Positions 9,737-18,112 of a stretch of 64,000 nt of DNA are shown here, piece by piece. Under the pieces are notes generated by a model. It was not told the DNA's origin. It saw only the letters and a list, made by a program, of their open reading frames with translations, and ran no database searches. The stretch is from contig NZ_LMFS01000001.1 in assembly GCF_001426945.1 (NCBI RefSeq), positions 2,221,079 through 2,285,078 on the forward strand, in the 5' to 3' direction. The position numbers and the translations under genes are program-made. This DNA comes from Pseudolabrys sp. Root1462 (GTDB lineage Bacteria; Pseudomonadota; Alphaproteobacteria; Rhizobiales; Xanthobacteraceae). Positions within the stretch are counted from its first letter, which is position 1. Each line of letters starts with the position of its first letter.

Positions 9737-10702
9737 ATGTTCAAACGGATCGCAATCGGCCTTGTGGCGCTCGCCGCTCTGGCGCTGCCTGCCCACGCGC
9801 AAGACTGGCCGCCAAAGAGTGTGCGCATCATCGCGCCGTTCGGCCCCGGCTCGACCCCCGACCTGGTGGCGCGCATCATCTCCGATCAGCTCGGCAAGAA
9901 ATATCCGAACTCGACCTTCATCGTCGAGAACAAGGCCGGCGCCTCCGGTAACACCGGCACCGATGCGGTCGCCAAGGCGACGCCGGACGGCTCGACCATC
10001 GGCGTGTCGATCGGCGGACCGCTGGCGATCAATACGCTGCTGTTCTCGTCGCTGCCTTACGATCCGAAGAAGGACATCGCCGCCGTCACCCAGCTCATCA
10101 CCCAGCCGAGCGTGCTGATGGTCAACAATGACCTCAAGGTGAATTCGGTGAAAGACCTGGTGGCGCTGATCAAAGCCAATCCGGGCAAGTATAACTTCTC
10201 CTCGATCGGCAATGGCTCGCTGTCGCACCTTGCCATGGAAGCGCTCGCCATCAAGGCCGGCGTCAAGCTGGTGCACGTGCCGTACAAGAGCTCGCCTGAG
10301 GCTGTGACCGCGGTGATCCGCAACGACGCGCAGATGGCCTGCCTGCCGGCCATTTCGGTCATGGCGCAAGCCAAGGCCGACAAGGTCAAGGCGCTTGCGG
10401 TCTCGACCGCGGCGCGCTCGCCCTATCTGCCGGATTTGCCGACCTTGAAGGAAAGCGGCATCGACGTCGATGCCGACGCCTGGATGGGCCTGATCGCGCC
10501 CGGCGGCACGCCGAAGGCGATGGTCGACGCGATCAACAAGGACGTCGTTGCCATCATCAACATGCCCGAGGTGAAGGAGAAGCTCGCGGTGCAGCTTATG
10601 GCGCCGGTCGGCTCGACGCCGGAAGAATTCCGCAAGCGCATCGACGGCGAAATCGATCGCTGGGGTCCGGTCATCAAGGCGGCGGATATTAAAGTGAATT
10701 AG
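9737..10702 (+). CDS. Bug family (TctC-like) periplasmic substrate-binding protein
   Basis: 321 aa secreted solute-binding protein. The signal peptide ends AHA before QDWPPKSVRIIAPFGPGS, and the family motifs VENKAGASGNTG, HVPYKSSPEAVTAV and LPTLKESGIDVDADAW are present. Start 9737 is fixed by GGAGGAG at 9724-9730. These proteins feed tripartite tricarboxylate transporters, but no tctA or tctB gene is here, which is common for this expanded family. Probably cotranscribed with the upstream flavoprotein; ligand unknown. Confidence 0.93.
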   Translation: MFKRIAIGLVALAALALPAHAQDWPPKSVRIIAPFGPGSTPDLVARIISDQLGKKYPNSTFIVENKAGASGNTGTDAVAKATPDGSTIGVSIGGPLAINTLLFSSLPYDPKKDIAAVTQLITQPSVLMVNNDLKVNSVKDLVALIKANPGKYNFSSIGNGSLSHLAMEALAIKAGVKLVHVPYKSSPEAVTAVIRNDAQMACLPAISVMAQAKADKVKALAVSTAARSPYLPDLPTLKESGIDVDADAWMGLIAPGGTPKAMVDAINKDVVAIINMPEVKEKLAVQLMAPVGSTPEEFRKRIDGEIDRWGPVIKAADIKVN

Positions 10703-10707
10703 CTTTC

Positions 10708-10806
10708 GTCATTCCGGGGCGCCACGAAGTGGCGAGCCCGGAATCCATACTCCGCAGCTATGGTTATGGATTCCGGGTTCGCGCTTTCAGCGCGCCCCGG
10801 AATGAC
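10708..10806. repeat. Dispersed palindromic repeat, GTCATTCCGGGGC family, copy 2
   Basis: A 99-bp element with perfect 13-bp terminal inverted repeats, GTCATTCCGGGGC (10708-10720) and GCCCCGGAATGAC (10794-10806). Inside are the facing motifs CCCGGAATCCATA and TATGGATTCCGGG. It immediately precedes the prfC 3'-end fragment at 10811. It carries no open frame of note. Confidence 0.8.
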
Positions 10807-10810
10807 AATC

Positions 10811-10869
10811 CCTACTCCGCCTTCTTCACGTCCTTGATATCGTTGAAGACGATCCCTGGCGCGCGTTCA
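10811..10869 (-). pseudogene. Diverged copy of the prfC 3' end
   Basis: On the minus strand this encodes ERAPGIVFNDIKDVKKAE followed by TAG. The true prfC C-terminus, 1.2 kb to the right, is ERAPGIVFTDIKDVKKAE followed by TAG. The aligned codons differ at six places, five of them synonymous third positions, so this is the end of a prfC that evolved under selection elsewhere and not a fresh local duplicate. Homology stops abruptly upstream of the Glu codon. Together with the native prfC end it brackets the decayed gene at 10965-12028. Confidence 0.85.
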
Positions 10870-10964
10870 TTTCTACATTGGAGCATTCTTTTACTGGCTC
10901 TCTATACGATTGATTAGGCTGACCTGCCGATAGTGAAAACCGGTGCAATATCCAGGCGGTCGGC

Positions 10965-12028
10965 ATGAGATATCTTGGCCTCGGCTTTATCGCGGGTGTC
11001 ACCTGGCTCTACGTGCTGGCGCAAATTCCGGTACGCCCCTGGCTTCTTTACGCCATCGCCATCACTGCCATATTCGCCGCAATCACTGTGTGGCGCCACG
11101 CCACCAGGAATAGCGCAAATCTCGCCATCGGTTTCGCGGCAGCGTCGATAGTCGGATTCGTCGGCGCAATTTATATGGCCGCAACGGTCATGGGCCAAGC
11201 AGAGGTCAGCGCATCCGGCCGGCCTTTCTGCATTCAGGTTGCGTCGCCGTCCGACTATACGCCGGCGCGCACTCTGCTCGATCTGTCACCGCTGACCATG
11301 CGCGCCGCGACAGCGTCTGGCCGTTCGATGATGCACCACGCCATCCTTGTCGTCGCGGACCCGGCAGGAGCGCAGCTTTTTCACTGGTCCTATCATAAGC
11401 GCCAGTTCGTCCCCGGAACCTTGAACGATAGAACGCCGGCTACGGCCCGGCGATCGTTTGCGAGCCGGACAAGAATTTCACTGACCGCCTGCCAAAGCTG
11501 ATCGCCAATCCCGCCGATAGCGTGTTTATCCGCCTTTCGGAGCACGAGGCCTACCGCATTCCGCTGACCTACCGGCCGCGCTGGAGCGGCGGGTCCGGTC
11601 GCTACCTGGCGCTTCAAATGGTCCCGCCTGAATTCACGCCGGCGGCATCCGCCTCGGGGCGACACCGCGACGAGGTATTCATCCAATGGAATTCGGTTTG
11701 GCTCACAAGCCTGCTGCAAACACCGTCGAGCACAGCCGGCCAGCGGCAGGACAGCGCCTATGGCTTGACCCGCCAAGTGCTCGGGAAAGCGCACACCCGC
11801 TATGTCGACAACTCCGGCGCCGGCGTAACGTTGATCGATTGCTACGGCGGCGACAATTCCAACGAGCCGTCTTGCCAGCATCAATTTCTGGATGGCCCGC
11901 GCCATATCGCATTCCGGCATCGAACTGAGGACGTGCCGAACTGGCGCGCACTGGAGGCCAATCTCACCGCCCGCCTAGGCTCGTTCCGCGCGGCCACAGC
12001 GCCTATTCCGCCTTCTTCACGTCCTTGA
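10965..12028 (+). pseudogene. Frameshifted hypothetical membrane protein
   Basis: Two overlapping frames make one protein. 10965-11432 reads MRYLGLGFIAGVTWLYV... with three hydrophobic helices and an extracytoplasmic part through HKRQFVPGTLNDR; the sequence then continues only one base back, as NAGYGPAIVCEPDKNF, from 11432 to the stop at 12028. Restoring one missing base near 11432 (a run of A) gives about 354 aa. As read, the first frame ends at 11501 with an unrelated tail. The family is not recognised; the second half has polar beta-rich sequence and a possible Cys pair (LIDCYGG, PSCQHQ). Its last 27 bases overlap the native prfC end. Base composition looks more AT-rich than its neighbours. 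It could be a real pseudogene or a sequencing error. Confidence 0.7.
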
Positions 12029-13640
12029 TATCGGTGAAGACGATACCCGGGGCACGTTCGCCGGTGTAATCGAGGACGAACTGGTTGCGCGCCATGAACA
12101 CTTTGTCGCCGTCGAGGTCCTCGGCGCAGGACGAATAGTTGGCCTGCACGAAGTCGTTGAGCTTCTTGTCGTCGTCGCAGGAGATCCAGCGCGCGAGCTG
12201 GAATTCCGGCTGATCGAAGCCAATCTCCAGGCCGTATTCGTCGTTGAGGCGCACCTTCAGCACATCGAGCTGCAGCGAACCGACGACGCCGACCATGGCC
12301 GGCGCGCCGTCGAGCGGCCGGAACACCTGCACGACGCCCTCTTCCGCCATCTGCTGCAAAGCCTCTTTCAGCTTCTTGGCTTTCATCGGATCGCCGAGCT
12401 TGACGCGGCGCAGGATTTCCGGCGCGAACATCGGCACGCCGAGAAACTTGATGTCCTCACCCTCGGTCAGCGTATCGCCGATGCGCAAAGTGCCGTGGTT
12501 GGGAATGCCGACGACGTCGCCGGCAAAGGCTTCATCGGCAATCGAACGGTCCTGCGCGAAGAAGAACTGCGGAGCCGACAAGGTCATCGGCTTTCCGGTA
12601 CGCACCAGCTTGGCGCGCATGCCGCGTCGCAGCCTGCCTGATACCAGGCGCGCGAACGCGATGCGATCGCGATGGTTGGGATCCATATTGGCCTGGATCT
12701 TGAAGACGAAGGCCGACATGTCGTTCTCTTCCGGCTCGACCATGCGGCTCGAAGCTTTCTGCGGCCGCGGCGACGGCGCAAACTCGGCCAGAGCGTCCAG
12801 CAGATCCTTGACGCCGAAATTCTTCAGCGCGGAGCCGAAATAAACCGGCGTGAGATGCCCCTCTCGGAAGGCGGCAAAATCAAACGGCTTGCAGGCCTCT
12901 TTCACCAGCGACAGTTCTTCGGCAATCGCCTCGGCGTCGAGCATCGGGTTCTTCGCCGCCAGCATCTTGAGATCGAGCGGTTGAGATTGCGCGTCTTTCG
13001 AGTCCTCGGTCATCAGCCGCATGTCGCCGCGGCGGATATCGTAGGTGCCGGCAAAGTCGCGACCCATGCCGATCGGCCAGGTCATCGGCGTCGTGTCGAG
13101 CGCCAGCGTCTTCTCGATCTCATCGAGGATCTCGAACGGATCGCGGCTCTCACGGTCCATCTTGTTGATGAAGGTGATGATCGGAATGTCGCGCAGCCGG
13201 CAGACTTCGAAAAGCTTGCGCGTGCGCGCCTCGATGCCCTTTGCGGCGTCGATCACCATGACCGCGCTATCGACCGCGGTCAGGGTGCGATAGGTGTCCT
13301 CCGAGAAGTCCTCATGGCCCGGCGTATCGAGCAGATTGAAGACGCGGCCTTCGTAATCGAAGGTCATCACCGAGGTGACGACCGAAATACCGCGCTCTTT
13401 TTCGATCGACATCCAGTCGGAGCGGGTCGAGCGGCGGTCACGTTTGGCCTTCACCTGGCCGGCGAGATTGATGGCTCCCCCGAACAGCAGCAGCTTTTCC
13501 GTCAGCGTGGTCTTGCCCGCGTCGGGATGCGAAATGATCGCAAAGGTGCGCCGGCGATCGACTTCTGCCGCCAGGGGCGACGAATTCCGTAGTTTCGGGG
13601 CCGAATCGGCGCTGGCAACGGGCTGGTCCATGGTCGGCAT
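12003..13640 (-). CDS. prfC: Peptide chain release factor 3
   Basis: 545 aa translational GTPase that removes RF1 and RF2 from the ribosome after termination. G motifs are clear: G1 SHPDAGKTT, the switch I segment RRSTRSDWMSIEKERGISV, G3 DTPGHEDFS, and G4 NKMDRE. The EF-Tu-like domain II and RF3 C-terminal domain follow (FRPLDGAPAMVGVVGSLQLDVL). No Shine-Dalgarno is seen before the ATG at 13640; instead a 10-bp hairpin abuts it (13643-13680). A diverged copy of its last 19 codons lies at 10811-10869. Confidence 0.97.
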   Translation of the reverse strand: MPTMDQPVASADSAPKLRNSSPLAAEVDRRRTFAIISHPDAGKTTLTEKLLLFGGAINLAGQVKAKRDRRSTRSDWMSIEKERGISVVTSVMTFDYEGRVFNLLDTPGHEDFSEDTYRTLTAVDSAVMVIDAAKGIEARTRKLFEVCRLRDIPIITFINKMDRESRDPFEILDEIEKTLALDTTPMTWPIGMGRDFAGTYDIRRGDMRLMTEDSKDAQSQPLDLKMLAAKNPMLDAEAIAEELSLVKEACKPFDFAAFREGHLTPVYFGSALKNFGVKDLLDALAEFAPSPRPQKASSRMVEPEENDMSAFVFKIQANMDPNHRDRIAFARLVSGRLRRGMRAKLVRTGKPMTLSAPQFFFAQDRSIADEAFAGDVVGIPNHGTLRIGDTLTEGEDIKFLGVPMFAPEILRRVKLGDPMKAKKLKEALQQMAEEGVVQVFRPLDGAPAMVGVVGSLQLDVLKVRLNDEYGLEIGFDQPEFQLARWISCDDDKKLNDFVQANYSSCAEDLDGDKVFMARNQFVLDYTGERAPGIVFTDIKDVKKAE

Positions 13641-13642
13641 GT

Positions 13643-13680
13643 GGCAGGGAAAGCACCTGTTTTCAAGGGTTTTCCCTGCC
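13643..13680 (-). promoter_or_regulatory. Hairpin in the prfC leader next to the start codon
   Basis: GGCAGGGAAA and TTTCCCTGCC form a perfect 10-bp stem with an 18-base loop, ending three bases before the prfC ATG. No T-tract follows, so it does not look like a terminator of the upstream ahpD-like gene. It would occupy the normal ribosome binding region. Confidence 0.5.
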
Positions 13681-13712
13681 TAAGCCGGGCCCAATGCCCG
13701 GTCAGTCGCCGC

Positions 13713-14174
13713 TTAGGCGGCTTTGGCGGCGGCGTCGACCGGATGTTTCTTGCGGGTGCCGACGGCAATCCGGTTCCAGACATTGATGGCGCCGATCACC
13801 ATGATGATCTTGGCGATCTCGGCTTCCGAGAAGAACTTGCGCAATTCGTCGTAGTCCTCATCCGGTGCCCGGGTCTGCGCCACGAGGGTCAGCGAGTCGG
13901 TGAACGCCAGCACCGCGCGCTCTTCGTCGGTAAACACCGTCGACTCGTGCCAGGCCGAGACCAGGCGGATCCATTGCTCGGAAAGGCCATCGGCGCGCGA
14001 CTCCTTCGCGTGCATGTCGACGCAATAGGAACAGCCGTTGATAATCGACGCCCGCAGCTTGATCAGGTGAAACAGCCGCGCCGGCAGCCCACTGTTCTTG
14101 CAATGCATCTCGAGCGCGATCGCTGCCTTCATAGCCTCCGGCGCAACGGCGGCGAAATCGAAACGGGTCTTCAT
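13713..14174 (-). CDS. Carboxymuconolactone decarboxylase / AhpD-like protein
   Basis: 153 aa all-helical protein of the CMD/AhpD superfamily. The redox motif INGCSYCVDMHAKE gives a CxxC plus His, typical of alkylhydroperoxidase-like members that reduce peroxides through a cysteine pair. It lies 3 bases after an Rrf2-family regulator gene, a common pairing, and is presumably controlled by it. The physiological reductant and substrate are unknown. Confidence 0.9.
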   Translation of the reverse strand: MKTRFDFAAVAPEAMKAAIALEMHCKNSGLPARLFHLIKLRASIINGCSYCVDMHAKESRADGLSEQWIRLVSAWHESTVFTDEERAVLAFTDSLTLVAQTRAPDEDYDELRKFFSEAEIAKIIMVIGAINVWNRIAVGTRKKHPVDAAAKAA

Positions 14175-14177
14175 GAC

Positions 14178-14696
14178 TTACTCCTTTGACGTGGTGGTTG
14201 TGGATCGGTTGCGTTCATGCAGATCGAAGAAAGCGCAGGTGCGCGTGGCGATCGCCTTGCCGAGCGCGCCGCCGGAGTCGCCTGCAAGATCGGCGACCCT
14301 GATTTTCCTAAGCTCCGCGCGGTAAGCGCGCTCGGCCTTGAGCATCGCGGCGTTCACCGCACACGGCATCTTGAAGAAATGCTGGGCGACCGGGTTCGGA
14401 CCGCGCTGGCGAATCTCGGCGCAGCGAAACGCCGGCTCAGGCCCTTCCACGGCAAGGACAATGTCGAGCAGCGTGATCTTGTCGGCAGCCTTGGCGAGCC
14501 GGTAACCGCCCTTCGGCCCCGGCACGGATTCGAGTAACCCCGCCCCTGCCATCGCCTGCAGGTGCTTGAGCAAATAGCTCGGCGATACGCCATGAAACTC
14601 CGCGAGCGCTGCGGCCGACAACACGCCGGTCTCCGACAGGCCGCTCATCACCAGCACGCTATGGATCGCCTGTTCAACGCCGTCGCCGAGTTTCAT
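14178..14696 (-). CDS. Rrf2 family transcriptional regulator
   Basis: 172 aa. It has an N-terminal winged helix (MKLGDGVEQAIHSVLVMSG ... SPSYLLKHLQAMAGAGLLESVPGPKGGYRLA) of the Rrf2 type with the GPKGGYRL wing. Start 14696 gives the canonical Rrf2 N-terminus; longer in-frame starts run through the operator region. Cys residues occur in FRCAE, MPCAV and RTCAFF, but not in the C-x5-C-x7-C spacing of IscR/NsrR, so iron-sulfur sensing is uncertain. First gene of a two-gene unit with the ahpD-like gene. Confidence 0.9.
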   Translation of the reverse strand: MKLGDGVEQAIHSVLVMSGLSETGVLSAAALAEFHGVSPSYLLKHLQAMAGAGLLESVPGPKGGYRLAKAADKITLLDIVLAVEGPEPAFRCAEIRQRGPNPVAQHFFKMPCAVNAAMLKAERAYRAELRKIRVADLAGDSGGALGKAIATRTCAFFDLHERNRSTTTTSKE

Positions 14697-14741
14697 CGGA
14701 TCGCCCGTTCTGCCCGAATTGCTCCGGGTCAAATTCAATCG

Positions 14742-14758
14742 TGGATATTTTCTATCCA
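14742..14758. promoter_or_regulatory. Probable Rrf2 operator
   Basis: TGGATA-TTTTC-TATCCA, a perfect 6-bp dyad with a 5-base spacer, 46 bases upstream of the Rrf2 start codon. The placement fits an autoregulatory site that would also control the ahpD-like gene. Inferred from position and symmetry only. Confidence 0.5.
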
Positions 14759-14785
14759 TGATTCCTTCACCTGTCAACCGCCGAT

Positions 14786-14818
14786 AAAAAAGCGCGGCCC
14801 GGAAGTTCCGGACCGCGC
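14786..14818 (-). terminator. Rho-independent terminator of dctA
   Basis: On the minus strand the stem GCGCGGTCCGG / CCGGGCCGCGC (one G:G mismatch, short AACTT loop) is followed directly by six Ts. It begins 24 bases past the dctA stop codon. A textbook intrinsic terminator. Confidence 0.9.
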
Positions 14819-14841
14819 CCAGTCTTTGGAGATATCGGAAA

Positions 14842-16173
14842 TCAGGCCTGGGCCGCACCGGGCTCCAATGCTTCGCCTTCGGATATCGGATGCGCCAGCG
14901 TGTGGTTCAGCGCCTCCCTGTCGAGTTCGCCCTCCGAGCGGCTGATGACGATACAGGCGACACCATTGCCGACCAGGTTGGTCAGCGCACGGCATTCGCT
15001 CATGAACTTGTCGATGCCGAGCAACAGCGCGAGCGAGCCGATCGGAATGTCCGGCACGATCGCGAGTGTTGCCGCCAGCGTGACGAAGCCGGCGCCCGTG
15101 ACGCCCGAAGCGCCCTTCGACGTGATCATGGCGATGCCGAGGATGCCCAGCTCCTGCCAGATGGTCAGGTGCGTATTGGTCGCCTGCGCCAGAAACAGAG
15201 TCGCCAGCGTCATGTAGATGTTGGTGCCGTCGAGGTTGAACGAATAGCCCGTCGGGACCACGAGGCCCACGACCGGTCGTGAGGCGCCCAGATGCTCCAT
15301 CTTCTGGATCAGTTGCGGCAGCACCGTTTCCGACGACGACGTGCCCAGCACGATGAGGAGTTCGTCCTTGATGTAGCCGATGAAGCGGATGATCGAGAAG
15401 CCGGACATCCGTGCGATCGCGCCCAGTACTATCAGCACGAACAGCAGGCTGGTCAGATAGAAGGTGCCGATCAACGCCGCAAGCTTGCTCAAGGAGCCGA
15501 TGCCGTAAGCGCCGATGGTGAAGGCCATGGCGCCGAAGGCGCCGATCGGCGCCACCCGGACCACCATGCGGATGACGCCGAAGAACACCTTGGCCGCCTG
15601 GTCGATGGCACTGGCGATCGGCTTGCCCCGCTCTCCGAGTGCGGCGATAGCGAAGCCGGACAGGATCGACACCAGCAGCACCTGCAGCAGGTCGCCCTTG
15701 GCCAGCGCGCCGAAGTAACTGTCGGGGATGATGGCCATCAGATGGGCGACAATGCCGTCCTGCTTGGCGCGCGTGACATAGGTGGCGACGGAATTAGCGT
15801 CGAGGCTGGCCGGATCGATGTTGAAGCCGGCGCCGGGCTGCAGCAATTCGCCGACGATCAGACCGATCCCCAGCGCCAGCGTCGAAACCACCTCGAAATA
15901 AACCAGTGTCTTGATGCCGACACGGCCGACGCGCCGCAGGTCACCCATAGACGAGATGCCGTGCACGACCGTGCAGAAGATGATTGGCGCGATCATCATC
16001 TTGATCAGCGCAATGAAGGCATCGCCAAGCGGTTTCATCTGCTTGGCGACATCGGGCCAGAAATGACCAAGGACGATGCCGATCGCGATGGCGATCAGCA
16101 CCTGAATGTAGAGGATGCGGTACCACGGGGTGCGGGCCGCGCGGGTAGCCGCGGCAACTGAGGTCTGGGGCAT
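14842..16173 (-). CDS. dctA: C4-dicarboxylate:cation symporter DctA
   Basis: 443 aa secondary transporter of the DAACS family that takes up succinate, fumarate and malate. Eight or more membrane helices are visible, with the signature elements [10 protein letters not shown] (HP1 Ser-rich tip), [13 protein letters not shown] (TM7 cation site) and [15 protein letters not shown] (HP2). The [21 protein letters not shown] segment near the C-terminus is diagnostic of DctA. No dctBD genes are in the window. A conventional -24/-12 sigma-54 site was looked for upstream and not found. Confidence 0.95.
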   Translation of the reverse strand: MPQTSVAAATRAARTPWYRILYIQVLIAIAIGIVLGHFWPDVAKQMKPLGDAFIALIKMMIAPIIFCTVVHGISSMGDLRRVGRVGIKTLVYFEVVSTLALGIGLIVGELLQPGAGFNIDPASLDANSVATYVTRAKQDGIVAHLMAIIPDSYFGALAKGDLLQVLLVSILSGFAIAALGERGKPIASAIDQAAKVFFGVIRMVVRVAPIGAFGAMAFTIGAYGIGSLSKLAALIGTFYLTSLLFVLIVLGAIARMSGFSIIRFIGYIKDELLIVLGTSSSETVLPQLIQKMEHLGASRPVVGLVVPTGYSFNLDGTNIYMTLATLFLAQATNTHLTIWQELGILGIAMITSKGASGVTGAGFVTLAATLAIVPDIPIGSLALLLGIDKFMSECRALTNLVGNGVACIVISRSEGELDREALNHTLAHPISEGEALEPGAAQA

Positions 16174-16277
16174 GACTTGGAACGCCTTTGGCGAAATGAG
16201 GTTTCGCCGCGGACATAGGCCGAAGCTTCATCGGCCAGCAAGCCGAGACATGCAGAACTAGCGCGGCTTGCTATGCG

Positions 16278-16322
16278 CAAAGACGAAATCTGTGCGCGGG
16301 CAGTCTATGACCAAAGACGAAA
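16278..16322. promoter_or_regulatory. Direct repeat upstream of dctA
   Basis: CAAAGACGAAA occurs at 16278-16288 and again at 16312-16322, 34 bases apart, about 105-150 bases upstream of the dctA start in a 196-base gap with no gene. Possible tandem activator site; no protein can be assigned. Confidence 0.35.
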
Positions 16323-16369
16323 GCGGCAGGGCTAAACTCCAGAAATTGCGTCGATACTGCCGTGGGCAA

Positions 16370-16927
16370 TTACAGCATGCCGGGCCGGAAATGTCGGCGC
16401 AGGTTCAGTGATGGGCCGGACACCATGAACTGCCCCTCGCCGCGGTAGTGAATCGTCTTCGGATATTTCGGCGCGCGCGCCGCGTGCGCCTTCACCACCT
16501 CGAAGATGAAGAAGTTGTAGTCGCCGATCAGCCGGCCGTCGTGCAGCCGGCATTCGAGATTGGCGTGGCATTCGCCGATCAGCGGCCCCTTAACGATTTC
16601 ACCCCGCTCCGCCGTCAGCTTGAATTTGGCGAACTTGTCGGTGTCGGCGCCGGAGCAGTTGCCGATCTTCGCCACCGTCGCGGCGAGCTCGACGGTCGGC
16701 ACATTGATCACGCATTCCTTCGAGCGTCGCACAAGGTCGAAGGAATGATTGCTTTCGGCGATGACGCAGCCGACGAGCGCCGGCGTGAATTCCATGACTG
16801 TGTGCCAGCCCATGGTCATGACGTTGCGCTCGCCCTTGTAGGCCGAACTCACCAGCACCACCGGTCCAGGCTCGAGAAAGCGGCGGATCTCGGACACCGG
16901 GAAATCGGATTTTCTGATCGGTTTCAT
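16370..16927 (-). CDS. Flavin reductase family protein
   Basis: 185 aa FMN-binding split-barrel protein. It shows the family pattern PGPVVLVSS ... [22 protein letters not shown] and [25 protein letters not shown], with the flavin-facing [11 protein letters not shown] strand. Members either reduce flavin for a partner oxygenase or act alone on small electrophiles. It starts at ATG 16927, divergent from the yeiH-like gene. No oxygenase gene is next to it. Confidence 0.9.
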   Translation of the reverse strand: MKPIRKSDFPVSEIRRFLEPGPVVLVSSAYKGERNVMTMGWHTVMEFTPALVGCVIAESNHSFDLVRRSKECVINVPTVELAATVAKIGNCSGADTDKFAKFKLTAERGEIVKGPLIGECHANLECRLHDGRLIGDYNFFIFEVVKAHAARAPKYPKTIHYRGEGQFMVSGPSLNLRRHFRPGML

Positions 16928-16958
16928 CGCTCGCTCCTGCCGCTCATCGTGGCCATTA

Positions 16959-16992
16959 GTTCGTTTAAATCGAACGTTATGTGCTATATAAT
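16959..16992 (+). promoter_or_regulatory. Promoter with LysR-type box for the yeiH-like gene
   Basis: The dyad GTTCG-TTTAAAT-CGAAC (16959-16975) contains a T-N11-A core typical of LysR-type regulator sites. It overlaps a -35-like TTTAAA (16964-16969); 17 bases later comes a perfect -10 TATAAT (16987-16992). Transcription would begin near 17000, which argues against the in-frame ATG at 16991 as a start. The site also lies in front of the divergent flavin reductase gene. Confidence 0.6.
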
Positions 16993-17065
16993 GAATTGGA
17001 TTGATCATTCGGTACCGCTCATGATCGGCTTTGTCCTTTCCAACCGCACCTCCGGAAATGCCCTG

Positions 17066-18112
17066 ATGACCGCCGTTGCGCCCGATTCCAGCCCTGTTCC
17101 GACCGCTATCCGCCTGCGGACTGGCCTCGTCGCCATCCTGCCCGGGCTCGCGCTGACCTCGGCCATCGCGACCGCCGGCTTTGCCCTGCGGTTCATTCCC
17201 GGCATGTCCGTGTTGAGCCCGATGATCCTCGCCATCCTGATCGGCATTGGCTTCCACAACATCTTCGGGACGCCCGATCGCGCAAAAGCAGGCATTAAAT
17301 TCTCGCTTCGGCGCATCCTGCGTTTCGCCATCATCCTCCTCGGCCTCCAGCTCACCGCCGCGCAGGTCGCCGAGGTCGGCGTCGCCGGCGTCGTCGTCAT
17401 CGTCACAACGCTGGTGGCGACCTTCATGTTCACCAAATGGTTCGGGCGCGTGCTGGGCGTCGAACACCGGCTCGCCGAACTGATCGCCGCCGGCACCTCG
17501 ATCTGCGGCGCCTCGGCGGTGATCGCGACCAACACCGTCACCGGCGCGCATGACGAGGACGTCGCCTACGCGGTCGCGTGTGTCACGGTATTCGGCTCGA
17601 TCGCCATGTTCGTCTATCCGCTGTTGCCGGGCCTGTTGCACCTGACGCCGCACGCCTACGGCCTGTGGGCCGGCTCATCGATCCACGAGATCGCGCAGGT
17701 CGTCGCCGCCGCCTATCAGGACGGCGATCAGGCCGGCTATTTCGGCACCATTGCCAAGCTGTCGCGCGTGATGCTGCTGGCGCCGCTCATCATCGTGCTT
17801 GGTATGATCGCGCGCCGCCGCTCCGATGAACATGGGCATGGCCGCACCCAGTCGGCGCCGATGCCATATTTCGTGCTCGGCTTCATCGCGCTCGTCGCCC
17901 TCAACAGCCTCGTCCATATCCCGGCCCAGGTGATGGGTTTTGTCGTGCCCGCCACCACCTTCCTGCTGTCGGTCGCGCTGGCGGCGATGGGGCTCGAGAC
18001 CGACATCGCAAAACTCCGGCTCAAAGGCCTGCGGCCGCTGCTGCTTGGCCTCGCCGCTTTCCTGTTCATAGGCTTGTTCAGCCTCGTTCTGGTGAAACTC
18101 ACGACCGCATGA
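17066..18112 (+). CDS. YeiH-like putative sulfate exporter family transporter (UPF0324)
   Basis: 348 aa membrane protein with about ten hydrophobic segments. The UPF0324 signatures are present: [15 protein letters not shown], the Gly-rich [14 protein letters not shown], and [19 protein letters not shown]. Start 17066 gives the family's usual length with GGA 9 bases upstream; 17021 is an alternative. The stop overlaps the LysR gene start (ATGA). The yeiH-LysR pairing is also known in E. coli (yeiH/yeiE). The sulfate export label is a family name and not proven. Confidence 0.88.
   Translation: MTAVAPDSSPVPTAIRLRTGLVAILPGLALTSAIATAGFALRFIPGMSVLSPMILAILIGIGFHNIFGTPDRAKAGIKFSLRRILRFAIILLGLQLTAAQVAEVGVAGVVVIVTTLVATFMFTKWFGRVLGVEHRLAELIAAGTSICGASAVIATNTVTGAHDEDVAYAVACVTVFGSIAMFVYPLLPGLLHLTPHAYGLWAGSSIHEIAQVVAAAYQDGDQAGYFGTIAKLSRVMLLAPLIIVLGMIARRRSDEHGHGRTQSAPMPYFVLGFIALVALNSLVHIPAQVMGFVVPATTFLLSVALAAMGLETDIAKLRLKGLRPLLLGLAAFLFIGLFSLVLVKLTTA

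Noticed and set aside
16174..16369. Sigma-54 promoter for dctA
   Set aside because: No GG-N10-GC element with the required spacing was found on the relevant strand.
16991..17065. ATG 16991 as start of the yeiH-like gene
   Set aside because: It overlaps the -10 element TATAAT; translation must begin downstream of the transcription start.
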